DNA of 64,000 nucleotides, taken from the NCBI GenBank assembly GCA_018240745.1, contig JAFEFF010000187.1, forward strand, positions 1 to 64,000, in the 5' to 3' direction. Under the pieces are notes generated by a model that saw only the letters and a program-made list of their open reading frames with translations, had not been told where the DNA came from and did not search any database. Position numbers and translations under genes: made by a program. Source of the stretch: Pseudomonadota bacterium. Lineage in GTDB: Bacteria; Pseudomonadota; Alphaproteobacteria; Reyranellales; Reyranellaceae. Position 1 is the first letter of the stretch. Each line of letters starts with the position of its first letter. Shown here piece by piece: positions 16,646 through 26,782 of this stretch.

Positions 16646-17634
16646 GAGGGCCTCACCAGCGACGTCGCCGCCGAAATAATGGTCTCGATCTGGGGGATCG
16701 CCGCATCTTCCAAATGCTTGGGATACGGAATCGGCACCTCTGCTCCACAAAGCCGCATGGGTGGGGCGTCCAGGTCATAGAACGACTGCTCGGCGATGCG
16801 CATGCCAATCTCGGCTGATATTCCGCCAGAGCGCCAACCTTCGTCGACGATCAAGGCGCGGCGCGTGCGAGCTATGGAGGCCGTGATTGTCGCGTCATCG
16901 AGCGGGCGGAGACAACGCAGATCGATGACCTCCGCCTCAATGCCCTGCCCGGCAAGTTGCTTCGCAGCCGCCAACGCTTTGTGCAGGCTGGCGCCATAAG
17001 TGACAATGCTGAGATCGCGACCCTGCCTGCGAAGCGCAGCCCCCTCGATCGGCACCGCACCGGCATCGGAGGGCAACTCGCCTTCCATGTTGTAAAGGTT
17101 TACGTGCTCGAAGATCAGCACGGGATTGGGATCCTGCAGTGCGCTCCAGAGCATGCCGCGCGCGTCCTCCAGCGTCGCCGGCGCCAGGATCTTCAGCCCC
17201 GGGATGTGGGCATACCAGCCTTCGAGGCTGTGCGAATGCTGCGCGGCAAGCTGGCGGCCCGCGCCGGTCGCCATGCGGATCACCAGCGGTACCGCAAACT
17301 GGCCGCCCGACATGTGCGGGATGGTGGCGGCGTTGTTGACGATCTGGTCGAGCGCCAGCAGGCTGAAGTTGACCGTCATGACCTCGACGATCGGCCGCAG
17401 ACCAGCCATCGCGGCGCCGATGCCGGCGCCGACGAACGCCGATTCCGACAACGGCGTGTCGCGAATCCGCTCTTCGCCGAATTCCTGCAGCAGGCCCTTG
17501 GTGACGGCATAACACCCGCCATAACGACCTATGTCCTCGCCCATCAGGAAGACACGCGGATCGCGGGCCAGAGCCTCCCGAATCGCCTGCTTCACGGCCT
17601 CGCGGTAGGTGATCTTGAGCGGCGCCGCGGTCAT
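16642..17634 (-). CDS. 2-oxoacid (pyruvate-type) dehydrogenase E1 component, beta subunit
   Basis: 330 residues. [35 protein letters not shown] at the N-terminus, then [31 protein letters not shown] and the C-terminal transketolase domain [15 protein letters not shown], define the E1 beta fold of the PdhB/AcoB/BkdA2 group. The start was set at MTAAPLK because its ATG overlaps the E1 alpha stop (ATGA). With the alpha subunit it decarboxylates a 2-oxoacid using thiamine diphosphate and loads the acyl group on E2. Confidence 0.92.
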   Translation of the reverse strand: MTAAPLKITYREAVKQAIREALARDPRVFLMGEDIGRYGGCYAVTKGLLQEFGEERIRDTPLSESAFVGAGIGAAMAGLRPIVEVMTVNFSLLALDQIVNNAATIPHMSGGQFAVPLVIRMATGAGRQLAAQHSHSLEGWYAHIPGLKILAPATLEDARGMLWSALQDPNPVLIFEHVNLYNMEGELPSDAGAVPIEGAALRRQGRDLSIVTYGASLHKALAAAKQLAGQGIEAEVIDLRCLRPLDDATITASIARTRRALIVDEGWRSGGISAEIGMRIAEQSFYDLDAPPMRLCGAEVPIPYPKHLEDAAIPQIETIISAATSLVRPS

Positions 17635-18613
17635 GCCGGCACCTTGTCCATCAGGACGAACTTGCCGAGATCGGCGACCGACTCCCAATCGCCTGCCTCG
17701 GCAAAGGCCACCGCCTGGTCTACTTCGACTGCGGCTGCCTTCTCGAGATCCGCGATATCGGTCTTATGGAGCAGGCGAGCCGCCACGCTCCAGTCGGCAA
17801 ACCGCTTGATGGGATCACGTTCCTTCCAGCGCTCGACCTCGCTCTTGTCGCGATAGAGCTGTGCATCGAACATCGAATGGGCACGAAAGCGATAGGTCCG
17901 GCATTCGAGGAACTGCGGCCCTTCACCGGCGCGAAGATGCTCGAGGGCGGCACGCGTGGCCGCCTCGACCGCCACCACATCCATGCCGTCGACGCGCTGC
18001 GAAGCAATGCGATAGGCCTCCGCCTTGCGATGGATATCGGTTTCGGATTCCGTGCGCTCGATCGCGCTCCCCATGGCATAGAGATTGTTCTCGCACACGA
18101 ACAGGACGGGTAGCTTCCATAGCGCGGCGAGATTCAGCGATTCGTGGAATTCGCCCTCGGCTACCGCACCTTCGCCGAACAGGCAGACGGCGGCTCCGCG
18201 ACCGCTGCGCATCCTCTCGGCCAGCCCCAGGCCAACTGAGAGGGGCAGGCCGCCTCCAACGATCGCGTTGCCGCCGTAGAAGCGAGTCGCACGGTCGAAC
18301 ACGTGCATCGAGCCGCCACGGCCACCGCTGGTACCGTTCGCCTTGCCGTACATCTCCGCCATCAAAGGCCCCATCGCGATGCCGCGTGCCAATGCGTGGC
18401 CATGCTCGCGATAGGTCGAGACCACGCTGTCGTCAGCCGTCAGCGCCTCCATCACGCCGACGGCGTTGGCCTCCTCACCTATATAGAGATGGAGGAAGCC
18501 GCGAATCTTCCCCCTGGTGTACAGCTCCGCGCACTTTTCCTCGAACAGCCGGATACGGATCATCTGGCCGAGCAAGCGGCGCGCATGCGCACCATCGAGG
18601 TGAGGCTTGGCCG

Positions 18614-18617
<4 letters not shown>
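17631..18617 (-). CDS. 2-oxoacid (pyruvate-type) dehydrogenase E1 component, alpha subunit
   Basis: 328 residues. The thiamine-diphosphate motif runs from GEG at 148-150 ([20 protein letters not shown]) to ENN at 176-178. The GGRGGSMH loop and RFRAHSMFD region fit PdhA/AcoA-type E1 alpha. Substrate (pyruvate, acetoin or a branched 2-oxoacid) cannot be settled by eye. The ATG overlaps the stop of the acyl-CoA synthetase gene. Length is normal for the family. Confidence 0.92.
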
Positions 18618-20366
<1,749 letters not shown>

Positions 20367-20374
<8 letters not shown>

Positions 20375-20391
20375 GGTGACACCATGCTGGC
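20367..20391. promoter_or_regulatory. Perfect 25-bp palindrome spanning the acyl-CoA synthetase start codon
   Basis: Twelve-base arms, GCCAGCATGGTG and its exact complement, flank a single central base. On the leftward transcript the start codon falls in the second arm. It could be a protein operator, or a hairpin that hides the start codon. Each arm contains an ATG, but only one is in frame. Confidence 0.6.
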
Positions 20392-20408
20392 GCTTCCGGG
20401 CGTTGACC

Positions 20409-20422
20409 TTGAGCTATCTCAA
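20409..20422. promoter_or_regulatory. FNR-like dyad TTGAGCTATCTCAA
   Basis: A symmetric variant (TTGAG-N4-CTCAA) with one substitution in each half. Centred about 41 bp before the acyl-CoA synthetase ATG and overlapping the stop region of the ChaB-like gene. Weaker match than the other dyads. Confidence 0.4.
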
Positions 20423-20664
20423 ATGTGACGACCGCTTGCAGCCCCGTCGGATGTCCCGCCGTGCACCCATGTGCCCTCCGGACCCTTGTGCCAGTGCCGT
20501 TTCACGGCCGTCCACGCCACGCGGTGAGCAATCTGCTCGCGACGCGGGTCGAGCGCGTACGTCGTCCAGGCATGATTGAAGGCCTCCCGGTAGATTGACT
20601 GTGCCGGCGGCGGAAGATGGCCGCGGACCGACAAAGGCAGTTCCTCATTCGAGGCGTAGGGCAT
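20419..20664 (-). CDS. ChaB-like protein
   Basis: 81 residues. ELPLSVRGHLPPPAQSIYREAFNHAW, followed by EQIAHRVAWTAVKRHW, is the ChaB domain signature (LPxxVRxxLPxxAQ, then HRVAWAAVK). The E. coli namesake is linked to cation transport regulation, but the biochemical role of ChaB domains is unclear. The start at MPYASNEE was chosen because the domain begins right after it. It lies between the hsp20-linked membrane peptide and the acyl-CoA synthetase, all read leftward. Confidence 0.8.
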   Translation of the reverse strand: MPYASNEELPLSVRGHLPPPAQSIYREAFNHAWTTYALDPRREQIAHRVAWTAVKRHWHKGPEGTWVHGGTSDGAASGRHI

Positions 20665-20695
20665 CGATCTTTTCCGTTGAGGCTTCGGCTGCTGG

Positions 20696-20836
20696 CTAAA
20701 CGGTTGGCGCCGACTTCTCGATGGCTGCAATGAGCAGGGCGGCGATCAGGATGGCAAGCACGCTGATCACCCCGCCCCGCAAGTTGCCGTCTTCTCGGAG
20801 GCTGGACCATCCCGGCGCCGGCATGGTCATGGTCAT
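20696..20836 (-). CDS. Small single-pass membrane protein
   Basis: About 46 residues. A short polar head (PAPGWSSLREDGNLRGG) is followed by one hydrophobic helix (VISVLAILIAALLIAAI) and a short tail. CGGGAG precedes two in-frame ATGs at 20836 and 20830; the second has the better spacing. It lies 61 bases after hsp20 and reads the same way, so it may share its low-oxygen promoter. No family recognised. Confidence 0.55.
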   Translation of the reverse strand: MTMTMPAPGWSSLREDGNLRGGVISVLAILIAALLIAAIEKSAPTV

Positions 20837-20897
20837 CTCCCGAGACTCGATCGCAGCGCCCGGCGCCTCTGCAAGGAGGCGCTGGGGCATCGCCTGG

Positions 20898-21422
20898 CTA
20901 TGAGCCGGCCTTGACCTCGATCTTCTTCGCCGGCGTGCAGGCCTCCGGCGTCTTCGGCAACGTGACGGTCAAGATGCCCTTCTTGACAGTGGCCTCGATC
21001 TTCTCGCGGTCGACCCCTTCAGGCAGAGGGAAGGAACGCTCGAACGAGCCGAACTCGCGTTCACTCAGGTAGTAGTCCTTTTTCTTCTCCTCCTTCTCCG
21101 CCTGGCGTTCGCCCTTGATCGACAGCGATCCGTTGACGACCTTGACCTCGATGTTCTTCTCGTCGAAGCCAGGCACGTCGGCCGTGACCTCATAGGCCTT
21201 GTCCTTCTCGACGATGTCGACCGCCGGACTCATCCCCGCCGGCATCGGCCGCCGGAAGAAGGGGTCTTCGAGCAGGCTACGGCGCACCCGCCGCAGGCCG
21301 GGAACGCCGAAATCCTCGAACAACCGATCGACCTCGCGGCGCAATGTCTCCATTGGATGCCAGGGTGCAGGCGTCATCGACTTGCCTTCCACCTTTGCTG
21401 GAACCTTCGTTGCTTCGGTCAT
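20898..21422 (-). CDS. Hsp20-family small heat shock protein
   Basis: 174 residues. A variable N-terminus with PWHPMETLRREVDRLFEDF, then an alpha-crystallin domain (about 64-160) with AVDIVEKDKAYEVTADVPGFDEKNIEVKV and the conserved GILTVTLPK near its end. It holds unfolding proteins for refolding by ATP-dependent chaperones. A perfect FNR/FixK dyad is centred 66 bp before the ATG, which suggests low-oxygen control. I see no obvious ROSE-type RNA thermometer in the short leader. Confidence 0.95.
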   Translation of the reverse strand: MTEATKVPAKVEGKSMTPAPWHPMETLRREVDRLFEDFGVPGLRRVRRSLLEDPFFRRPMPAGMSPAVDIVEKDKAYEVTADVPGFDEKNIEVKVVNGSLSIKGERQAEKEEKKKDYYLSEREFGSFERSFPLPEGVDREKIEATVKKGILTVTLPKTPEACTPAKKIEVKAGS

Positions 21423-21790
21423 TGCGGGTCTCCTTTCTCATGCCGAGACCGGCCTCTTGCCTCGGCGGCGGCGCCCTCGCGTTGATTCACATCAATTCGC
21501 TATCGGGCAATCCACGTCAGTAATGACGTCCATTTCCCGTATGAGACCTGCTTGCTTGCGAGGGTCGATGAGGAGCACCGTCAGGGACCATAGGGTCATT
21601 GTCCCAAAGCGGCCGTCAGAATGGACGGTCCCGGAAAAAGGAGTTGCGTCAGGAAACCGGAACCATTGCATCGTGGGCCCCTTTCTCCAGAAGAGCAGCC
21701 GCGGTGGCCCCAGCCCTGCATCGCGAGCGACAAGGGCCTTCGACCGCTCGCCCCTGTCTCCCTGATCCCGCAACGTTGGGGGTGATAGCA
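21423..21790. other. Intergenic region with one FNR-type dyad
   Basis: A divergent spacer between hsp20 and the gene starting at 21791. Beyond the dyad at 21482-21495 I find no supported gene. Frames here exist on both strands but lack ribosome sites and protein-like composition. Confidence 0.5.
21482..21495. promoter_or_regulatory. Perfect FNR/FixK dyad TTGATTCACATCAA
   Basis: Ten of ten consensus positions. Centred 66 bp before the hsp20 ATG, so placed to activate hsp20. Confidence 0.75.
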
Positions 21791-22084
21791 GTGCCGGAAG
21801 TCACCATCATCGAGGCCTTCAGGAATGACGGAGCCGCTCGTCAATATTTGGAGGCTGCCTTCGATAGTGGGGCTCTGCCACCGGACTTGCTCTTGCCGCC
21901 GCGCAAGTGGGTGCAAGCGATCTACTTGGCGGACGGCGGAAGATTGAAAATCCGCGCCGATCACCTGGCGCACATCCTCAATATTCCTTACGACGTCGCG
22001 AAGGATGCAGTGAAGCATCTGGCAAAGATGAATGGAAAGGAAGTGAAGGCGACGGTCGCGAGAAAAGCGACCAAGCAGCCATGA
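21791..22084 (+). CDS. Hypothetical protein, 97 residues
   Basis: The frame has a GGGGG ribosome site eight bases before the GTG start; an alternative GTG lies three codons earlier. The product (VTIIEAFRNDGAARQYLEAAFDSGALPPDLLLPP, then WVQAIYLADGGRLKIRADHLAHILNI) looks globular and helical, with a basic C-terminus ending in KATVARKATKQP. No family recognised. It is followed by the BON-domain gene in the same direction. Confidence 0.55.
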   Translation: MPEVTIIEAFRNDGAARQYLEAAFDSGALPPDLLLPPRKWVQAIYLADGGRLKIRADHLAHILNIPYDVAKDAVKHLAKMNGKEVKATVARKATKQP

Positions 22085-22147
22085 TCCGTTCCCATCGGGC
22101 GTCCAATCTCGAGGGCCACAAACTACGAACTGTCCGTGGAGGACCTC

Positions 22148-22795
22148 ATGAATGACATCGCGCTCAGGAAGGACATCCTGGAGGAACTCGAGTTCGATCC
22201 GAGTGTGGAAGCCCGGCACATCGGCGTGGCAGTAAACGACGGCGTCGTGACGCTTACCGGCTACGTCGGAAGCTTCGCGGAAAGAGCTGCGGTCGAGCGC
22301 ATCGTCGCCCGGGTCAGAGGCGTGAGGGGCATTGCCCAGGAAATCCAGGTCCGGCTGCCGGCGAACCGAAAGACGAACGACGATGAAATCGCCGAGCGTG
22401 CGCTCAAGATCATTGCGTGGGACACCACGATTCCCACCGACCGGATCCAGGTCAGGGTCGAGAACGGGTGGACGACATTGCGCGGCACGGTCGATTGGGA
22501 GTTCCAGAGGCAGGCCGCTGCCGATGCGGTGCGAAAGCTTTCGGGCGTTACCGGCCTGACCAACGAGCTGGCGCTGGGTCAAGGCGTCAGCGCCACCGAC
22601 ATCAAGCAGCGAATCGAGAATGCGCTGAAGCGCGCCGCCGAACTCGAGGCCGCGCACATCCGGGTCGGCGTCCTCGGGGGTAAGGTCACACTGGACGGCA
22701 AGGTACACGCCCTGCATGAGCGTGCCGCCGCAGAAAGGGCGGCCTGGTCAGCGCCCGGCGTCCATGTCGTGGAGGACCGGATCAAGGTCGAGTAA
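22148..22795 (+). CDS. BON-domain protein with three BON repeats
   Basis: 215 residues made of three BON modules (about 4-70, 77-143 and 149-214). Each carries the ...GVVTLTGYVGSFAERAAVERI... type motif; the third reads IRVGVLGGKVTLDGKVHALHERAAAERAA. BON domains bind phospholipid or ligands in proteins such as OsmY. I see no signal peptide, unlike OsmY, so it may be cytoplasmic. The ATG preceded by GGAGG was chosen over an upstream GTG. It ends the stress island. Confidence 0.88.
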   Translation: MNDIALRKDILEELEFDPSVEARHIGVAVNDGVVTLTGYVGSFAERAAVERIVARVRGVRGIAQEIQVRLPANRKTNDDEIAERALKIIAWDTTIPTDRIQVRVENGWTTLRGTVDWEFQRQAAADAVRKLSGVTGLTNELALGQGVSATDIKQRIENALKRAAELEAAHIRVGVLGGKVTLDGKVHALHERAAAERAAWSAPGVHVVEDRIKVE

Positions 22796-22849
22796 GCCGC
22801 ACCGTAGTGCCAACCTTGCCAAGCACTGCTCCGACCTGCACACCAAGGC

Positions 22850-24754
22850 GTGGTGCACGAAATCGAACATGTCTGGATCCCGCTGTCGGACGGCACGCGT
22901 CTCGCCGCGCGGGTGTGGCTGCCGGACAATGCCGAGCAGAATCCCGCGCCCGCGCTGCTGGAATACCTGCCCTACCGCAAGCGCGACGGCACGGCCGAGC
23001 GCGATTCGCTAACCCATCCGTATCTCGCCGCGCACGGCTATGCCTGCATCCGCGTCGACATCCGCGGCTCGGGCGAATCCGAGGGCGTGTTATCTGACGA
23101 ATATTCGCAGGCCGAGCTCCACGACGGCGTCGAGGTGATCGCCTGGCTGGCCCGCCAGCCGTGGTGCAGCGGATCGGTCGGCATGTTCGGCATCTCGTGG
23201 GGCGGCTTCAACGCATTGCAGGTTGCCGCCCTCAGGCCGCCGGCATTGAAGGCGATCGTCACGCTCTGCTCGACCGACGACCGCTATGCCGACGACGTGC
23301 ACTACATGGGCGGCGCCAAGCTCACCGCGGGCTTCAACTGGGCGAGCTTCTTCTTCTGCGATGTCACCCATCCGCCCGACCCGCTGCTGGTCGGCGAGCG
23401 CTGGCGAGAGATGTGGCTCGAGCGGCTGCAGGCGCTGCCGCAGTTCTTCGAGACCTGGCTCAGCCACCAGCCGCGCGATGCCTACTGGCGGCATGGCTCG
23501 GTGTGCGAGGACTATGGCGCGATCCAGTGCGCAGTGCTGGCGGTCGGCGGCTGGACCGACGGCTACACCAACGCGGTGCCGCGCATGCTCGCGAACCTCG
23601 AATGTCCCCGCCAGGGACTGATCGGGCCGTGGGCGCACACCTATCCGCACTTTGCCAAGCCCGGACCGCAGATCGGCTTCCTGCAGGAAATGCTGCTGTG
23701 GTGGGACCGCTGGCTGAAGGACGACGACAACGGTGTCGATGCGCGGCCGATGCTGCGCGCCTGGCTGATCGACAGCCCCGCCCCCGCCGCCTTCAACGAA
23801 ACGCTGCCCGGGCGCTGGGTCAGCGAGCCGGAATGGCCGCCGCAGCGTAGGGCGCGGCGGCTGTTCCTCGCCGACGCAGGCCTGGTCGATCAGGCCGCGC
23901 CGCTCGAGCCGCTCGCCGTGCGCTCGCCGCTTACCCTCGGCAAGCATGCCGGCCAATGGTGCCCCTTCGGACGTGGGCCCGATCAGCCCGACGATCAGCG
24001 CGAGGACGATGCTCTCTCGGTGGTGTTCGAGACCGACCCGTTGCCCGAGCGGATGGAGATGCTCGGCGCGCCGGTGCTCACGCTCGAACTCTCATCCGAC
24101 AAGCCGGTCGCGCAACTGATCGCGCGGCTATGCGACGTGCATCCCGACGGCAAGTCGTTGCGGACGAGTTTCGGCGTGCTGAACCTGACGCACCGCGACA
24201 ACCACGCCACGCCGTCTGCGCTGGTCCCGGGCGAATGCTACAGCGTGCGGCTGCAGCTCAACGACTGCGGCGCCTCGATCCCCGCCGGCCATCGGCTGCG
24301 GCTGGCGCTATCGACGTCGTACTGGCCGATGGTCTGGCCGGCGCCGGAGATCGCCACGGTGACGATCCATGCCGGTACGCTCGATCTGCCGGTGCGGCCG
24401 GTCAGGACTGACGAGCCGCCGCAGTTCGCGGCGGTCGAGACTGCGCCGCCGCGACGGCCGCGCACGGTGAAACCAGGCCTCGTGGTCTGGGATCGGCTCG
24501 GCGGGCTCGAGATCGGCACCGATGTGCACTTCGAGCATGACCTCCGGGACAACGATCCGGCAAGCGCCGTACTCGCCACGCGCCGCACCGTCACTGTCGC
24601 CCGCGATACCTGGCGCACGCGCGTCACGACGACCATGCGCATGAGCTGCACGCACGAGACCTTTCGGGTCGAAACGACGATGCGGGCATTCGAGGGCAAC
24701 GATGAAGTCTGCGCGAGGACCTGGGACCGCACGATCAAGCGCGACCTGGTCTGA
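22850..24754 (+). CDS. CocE/NonD-family alpha/beta hydrolase (X-Pro dipeptidyl-peptidase S15-like)
   Basis: 634 residues from a GTG. The hydrolase domain has the nucleophile in GMFGISWGGFNALQVAA, the acid in GGWTDGYTNA and the histidine in GPWAHTYPH. The C-terminal part carries the jelly-roll X-Pro DPP C-terminal domain (VLTLELSSDKPVAQLIARLCDVHPDG). Members hydrolyse esters or amides such as cocaine and glutaryl-7-ACA; the substrate here is unknown. It ends directly against the convergent DUF5985 gene, with no spacer. Confidence 0.88.
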   Translation: MVHEIEHVWIPLSDGTRLAARVWLPDNAEQNPAPALLEYLPYRKRDGTAERDSLTHPYLAAHGYACIRVDIRGSGESEGVLSDEYSQAELHDGVEVIAWLARQPWCSGSVGMFGISWGGFNALQVAALRPPALKAIVTLCSTDDRYADDVHYMGGAKLTAGFNWASFFFCDVTHPPDPLLVGERWREMWLERLQALPQFFETWLSHQPRDAYWRHGSVCEDYGAIQCAVLAVGGWTDGYTNAVPRMLANLECPRQGLIGPWAHTYPHFAKPGPQIGFLQEMLLWWDRWLKDDDNGVDARPMLRAWLIDSPAPAAFNETLPGRWVSEPEWPPQRRARRLFLADAGLVDQAAPLEPLAVRSPLTLGKHAGQWCPFGRGPDQPDDQREDDALSVVFETDPLPERMEMLGAPVLTLELSSDKPVAQLIARLCDVHPDGKSLRTSFGVLNLTHRDNHATPSALVPGECYSVRLQLNDCGASIPAGHRLRLALSTSYWPMVWPAPEIATVTIHAGTLDLPVRPVRTDEPPQFAAVETAPPRRPRTVKPGLVVWDRLGGLEIGTDVHFEHDLRDNDPASAVLATRRTVTVARDTWRTRVTTTMRMSCTHETFRVETTMRAFEGNDEVCARTWDRTIKRDLV

Positions 24755-25015
24755 CTACTTCCTGTTTTTGAGCACCACGGCGGCGATGATCAGGGCGAAC
24801 GTCACGAGCCGCGGCAGGTAGGAATACGGCTCCGACTCGTCGGACAGGTGGATCGCGACGACCACCAGCCGGCTCAGGCCGTCGATCGCGAAGGCGAGCG
24901 CGAACAGCAGGAAAAAGCGGTCGTGGGTGCGCGTCCAGAAGCGGAGGAAGAACAGCGCCGCCACGAGGCTCAGGCTGGCGACAGCACCGGTCAGGGCGGG
25001 CATCAGGCTGTTCAT
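24755..25015 (-). CDS. DUF5985-like small membrane protein
   Basis: 86 residues with three hydrophobic segments (ALTGAVASLSLVAALFFLRFW, FFLLFALAFAIDGLSRLVVVAI and LVTFALIIAAVVL). The FLRFWxRTxDRFFxLFALAF core matches the DUF5985 family as I remember it. The start was set at MNSLMPAL; its ATG overlaps the stop of the similar gene upstream (ATGA). A pair of such proteins probably forms a membrane unit. Function unknown. Confidence 0.75.
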   Translation of the reverse strand: MNSLMPALTGAVASLSLVAALFFLRFWTRTHDRFFLLFALAFAIDGLSRLVVVAIHLSDESEPYSYLPRLVTFALIIAAVVLKNRK

Positions 25016-25272
25016 TGGGCGTCCCACACCAGGCCGTAGAGCAGCACACCCATCGAGGCCAGGGTCGCCACCAGCCGCGGCATTGACAGGTCGATCGCGG
25101 GCGGCAGGATGATCTTGTCGACGAACAGCAGCACGTTCGTGACCGTCAATCCGCCGAAGCAAAGGCCGGTCCACAACAGCAGGCGGTAGCTGCTGCCGAG
25201 CCATGCCCGCAACAGCAGGAAGGTACACAGCGCCGCCACCAGGGTGCACAGGCTGTAGATCAGGGGCGCCAT
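25012..25272 (-). CDS. DUF5985-like small membrane protein, partner of the next gene
   Basis: 86 residues with three hydrophobic segments. FLLLRAWLGSSYRLLLWTGLCFGGLTVTNVLLF resembles the core of the neighbouring DUF5985 protein, so the two are paralogues. Its ATG directly abuts the stop of the winged-helix gene with no spacer, and its own stop overlaps the next ATG. This is tight operon packing. Confidence 0.75.
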   Translation of the reverse strand: MAPLIYSLCTLVAALCTFLLLRAWLGSSYRLLLWTGLCFGGLTVTNVLLFVDKIILPPAIDLSMPRLVATLASMGVLLYGLVWDAQ

Positions 25273-25629
25273 TCAGCTGTCCTTCCGGAACTTGAAGGCG
25301 TCGGCGAAGCGACGCAATCGCAGTGTGTTGCCATGCACGATGTTGGTGACCGGAATCAGCGCCTTCGCATAGGTCTCTGCCAGCAGGTCGACCATCGGGT
25401 TCGGCACGAAGCGCCAGCCCTCCGGCCCGCCCTCGATCAGTCCCCGAGACTGCAGTGTCGCGAGCTCGGCTGAGGCGGTCGGTTCGGGCACATACAATGC
25501 AGCCGCGACCTTCTCTGTCGGCAGCGCCTTGCCGACGCGACGCAGCAGCAGCAACGCCTCGAGCTGGGCCACCGAATCGATGTGCTCCAACAGAAAAACG
25601 CGCAGCGTGGCTGGTACCGGGTCGTCCAT
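25273..25629 (-). CDS. Winged-helix-like protein in the DUF5985 operon
   Basis: 118 residues. FLLEHIDSVAQLEALLLLRRVGKALPTEKVAAALYV, then SAELATLQSRGLIEGGPEGWRFVPN, has the helix-helix-recognition helix-wing order of a DNA-binding winged helix. The C-terminal part, rich in Leu/Arg (HGNTLRLRRFADAF), could bind the downstream membrane proteins. The start was set at MDDPVPATL; the upstream extension is low-complexity. Possibly a regulator of its own operon (inference). Confidence 0.65.
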   Translation of the reverse strand: MDDPVPATLRVFLLEHIDSVAQLEALLLLRRVGKALPTEKVAAALYVPEPTASAELATLQSRGLIEGGPEGWRFVPNPMVDLLAETYAKALIPVTNIVHGNTLRLRRFADAFKFRKDS

Positions 25630-25822
25630 TGTCCCTCTTGCAGGGGAAGTTGGCCTGCGGACACATGGATAGGGGGCGTCCGCAGGCCACGACCAAGGGC
25701 CATCTCCGACATGCGGGGGAGCAGCGGTCGGATACGGTTCCTCCCCTTGCCGCCCCTTCCGCATATCATAGGGTCTGCAATCGGCCAAACCCCAATTGCA
25801 TAGGTACTGTCACCCGTCCCGG

Positions 25823-26593
25823 TCACCAGCGCGGCGGCCGCTTTTCGTTGAATGCGGCCAAGCCTTCCTGGGCATCGTCGGTCTCGATGATGTTGCAGAT
25901 CGTCTCGACCGTGTTCTCGATGGCGCGGCGGTATTCGAAATCGTTGGCGCGCATGAAGGCATCGCGTGCGAGCTGCATGACGAGCGGTGACTTGGCGGCG
26001 AAGTCCCCGGCGAGCGCGCGCGCCTCGTCCATCACCTGCGGGGCGGGCACGACCTTGTTGACCAGGCCCATGCGCTCGGCCTCGGCGGCCGAGACCGGCT
26101 TGCCGGAGAACAGGAGCTCAAACGCCCTGTGGCGTCCGATCTGGCGCGGAAGGTGCACGAAGTGCATCGCCGGGATCACGCCGACCAGGATCTCGGGATA
26201 GGCAAGGCTCGCGGTGTCGGCGGCGACGATGCAATCGCAGGAGACGGCGAGCGTCACACCGGCGGCGCGCGCGGGCCCGGTGAGCGCGGCGATGGTCGGC
26301 TTGCCCATGCGGTACTGCAGGTCGTGCATCTCGAAGTAGAGCTTCTGCAAGTAGCGCCGCAGGTCGAGCCCGCGCCTGCCGCGGATCATCGCGAGATCCA
26401 TGCCGGCCGAGAAGGCGCGCGTGAAGGCGCTGGTCAGGATGACCGCGCGGACGCCCGGATCGGCCTTGGCCTGGCGGTAGGCGGCGTTGAGGTCGTCGAT
26501 CAGGCCGTGGTCGATCGCGTTGACCGGCGCGCGCTTCAGCGTGATCTCCGCGATGCGGTCGCGCACGTCATAATCCAGATTCTTGAACGTCAA
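25823..26593 (-). CDS. Enoyl-CoA hydratase/isomerase family protein
   Basis: 256 residues of the crotonase fold. The oxyanion-hole segments are TRAFSAGMDLAMI and ALTGPARAAGVTLAVSCDCIVAA. The hydratase glutamates are not clear by eye; the second-site stretch reads AYPEILVGVIPAMHFVHLPRQIGRHRAFELLFSGKPVSA, which fits a crotonase but not a specific enzyme. It is monocistronic, convergent to nothing close by. Confidence 0.88.
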   Translation of the reverse strand: MTFKNLDYDVRDRIAEITLKRAPVNAIDHGLIDDLNAAYRQAKADPGVRAVILTSAFTRAFSAGMDLAMIRGRRGLDLRRYLQKLYFEMHDLQYRMGKPTIAALTGPARAAGVTLAVSCDCIVAADTASLAYPEILVGVIPAMHFVHLPRQIGRHRAFELLFSGKPVSAAEAERMGLVNKVVPAPQVMDEARALAGDFAAKSPLVMQLARDAFMRANDFEYRRAIENTVETICNIIETDDAQEGLAAFNEKRPPRW

Positions 26594-26695
26594 AGCTTCC
26601 TCCCGTCCGGTCTCGCACCATGTGGCCGCCGCAGGGACCGCGCAACCTGCTGCAATACCGCCCGTTTACGCGCTGGACCTTTAAGGAGACTCCCA

Positions 26696-26770
26696 ATGGG
26701 CGGCCTCATCTACCTCGTCGGCCTCATCGTGATCGTGCTGTTCATCCTGTCCCTCATCGGACTGCGCTAA
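26696..26770 (+). CDS. 24-residue hydrophobic membrane peptide
   Basis: A tiny frame with a strong AAGGAGA ribosome site seven bases before the ATG. The product starts MGGLIYLVGLIVIVL and is nearly all hydrophobic, ending in LR: one membrane helix with a positive end. I recall near-identical peptides upstream of other genes in alphaproteobacteria. It precedes a membrane protein gene by 12 bases and is probably co-transcribed with it. Confidence 0.65.
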   Translation: MGGLIYLVGLIVIVLFILSLIGLR

Positions 26771-26782
26771 AGGGAGGATGTC

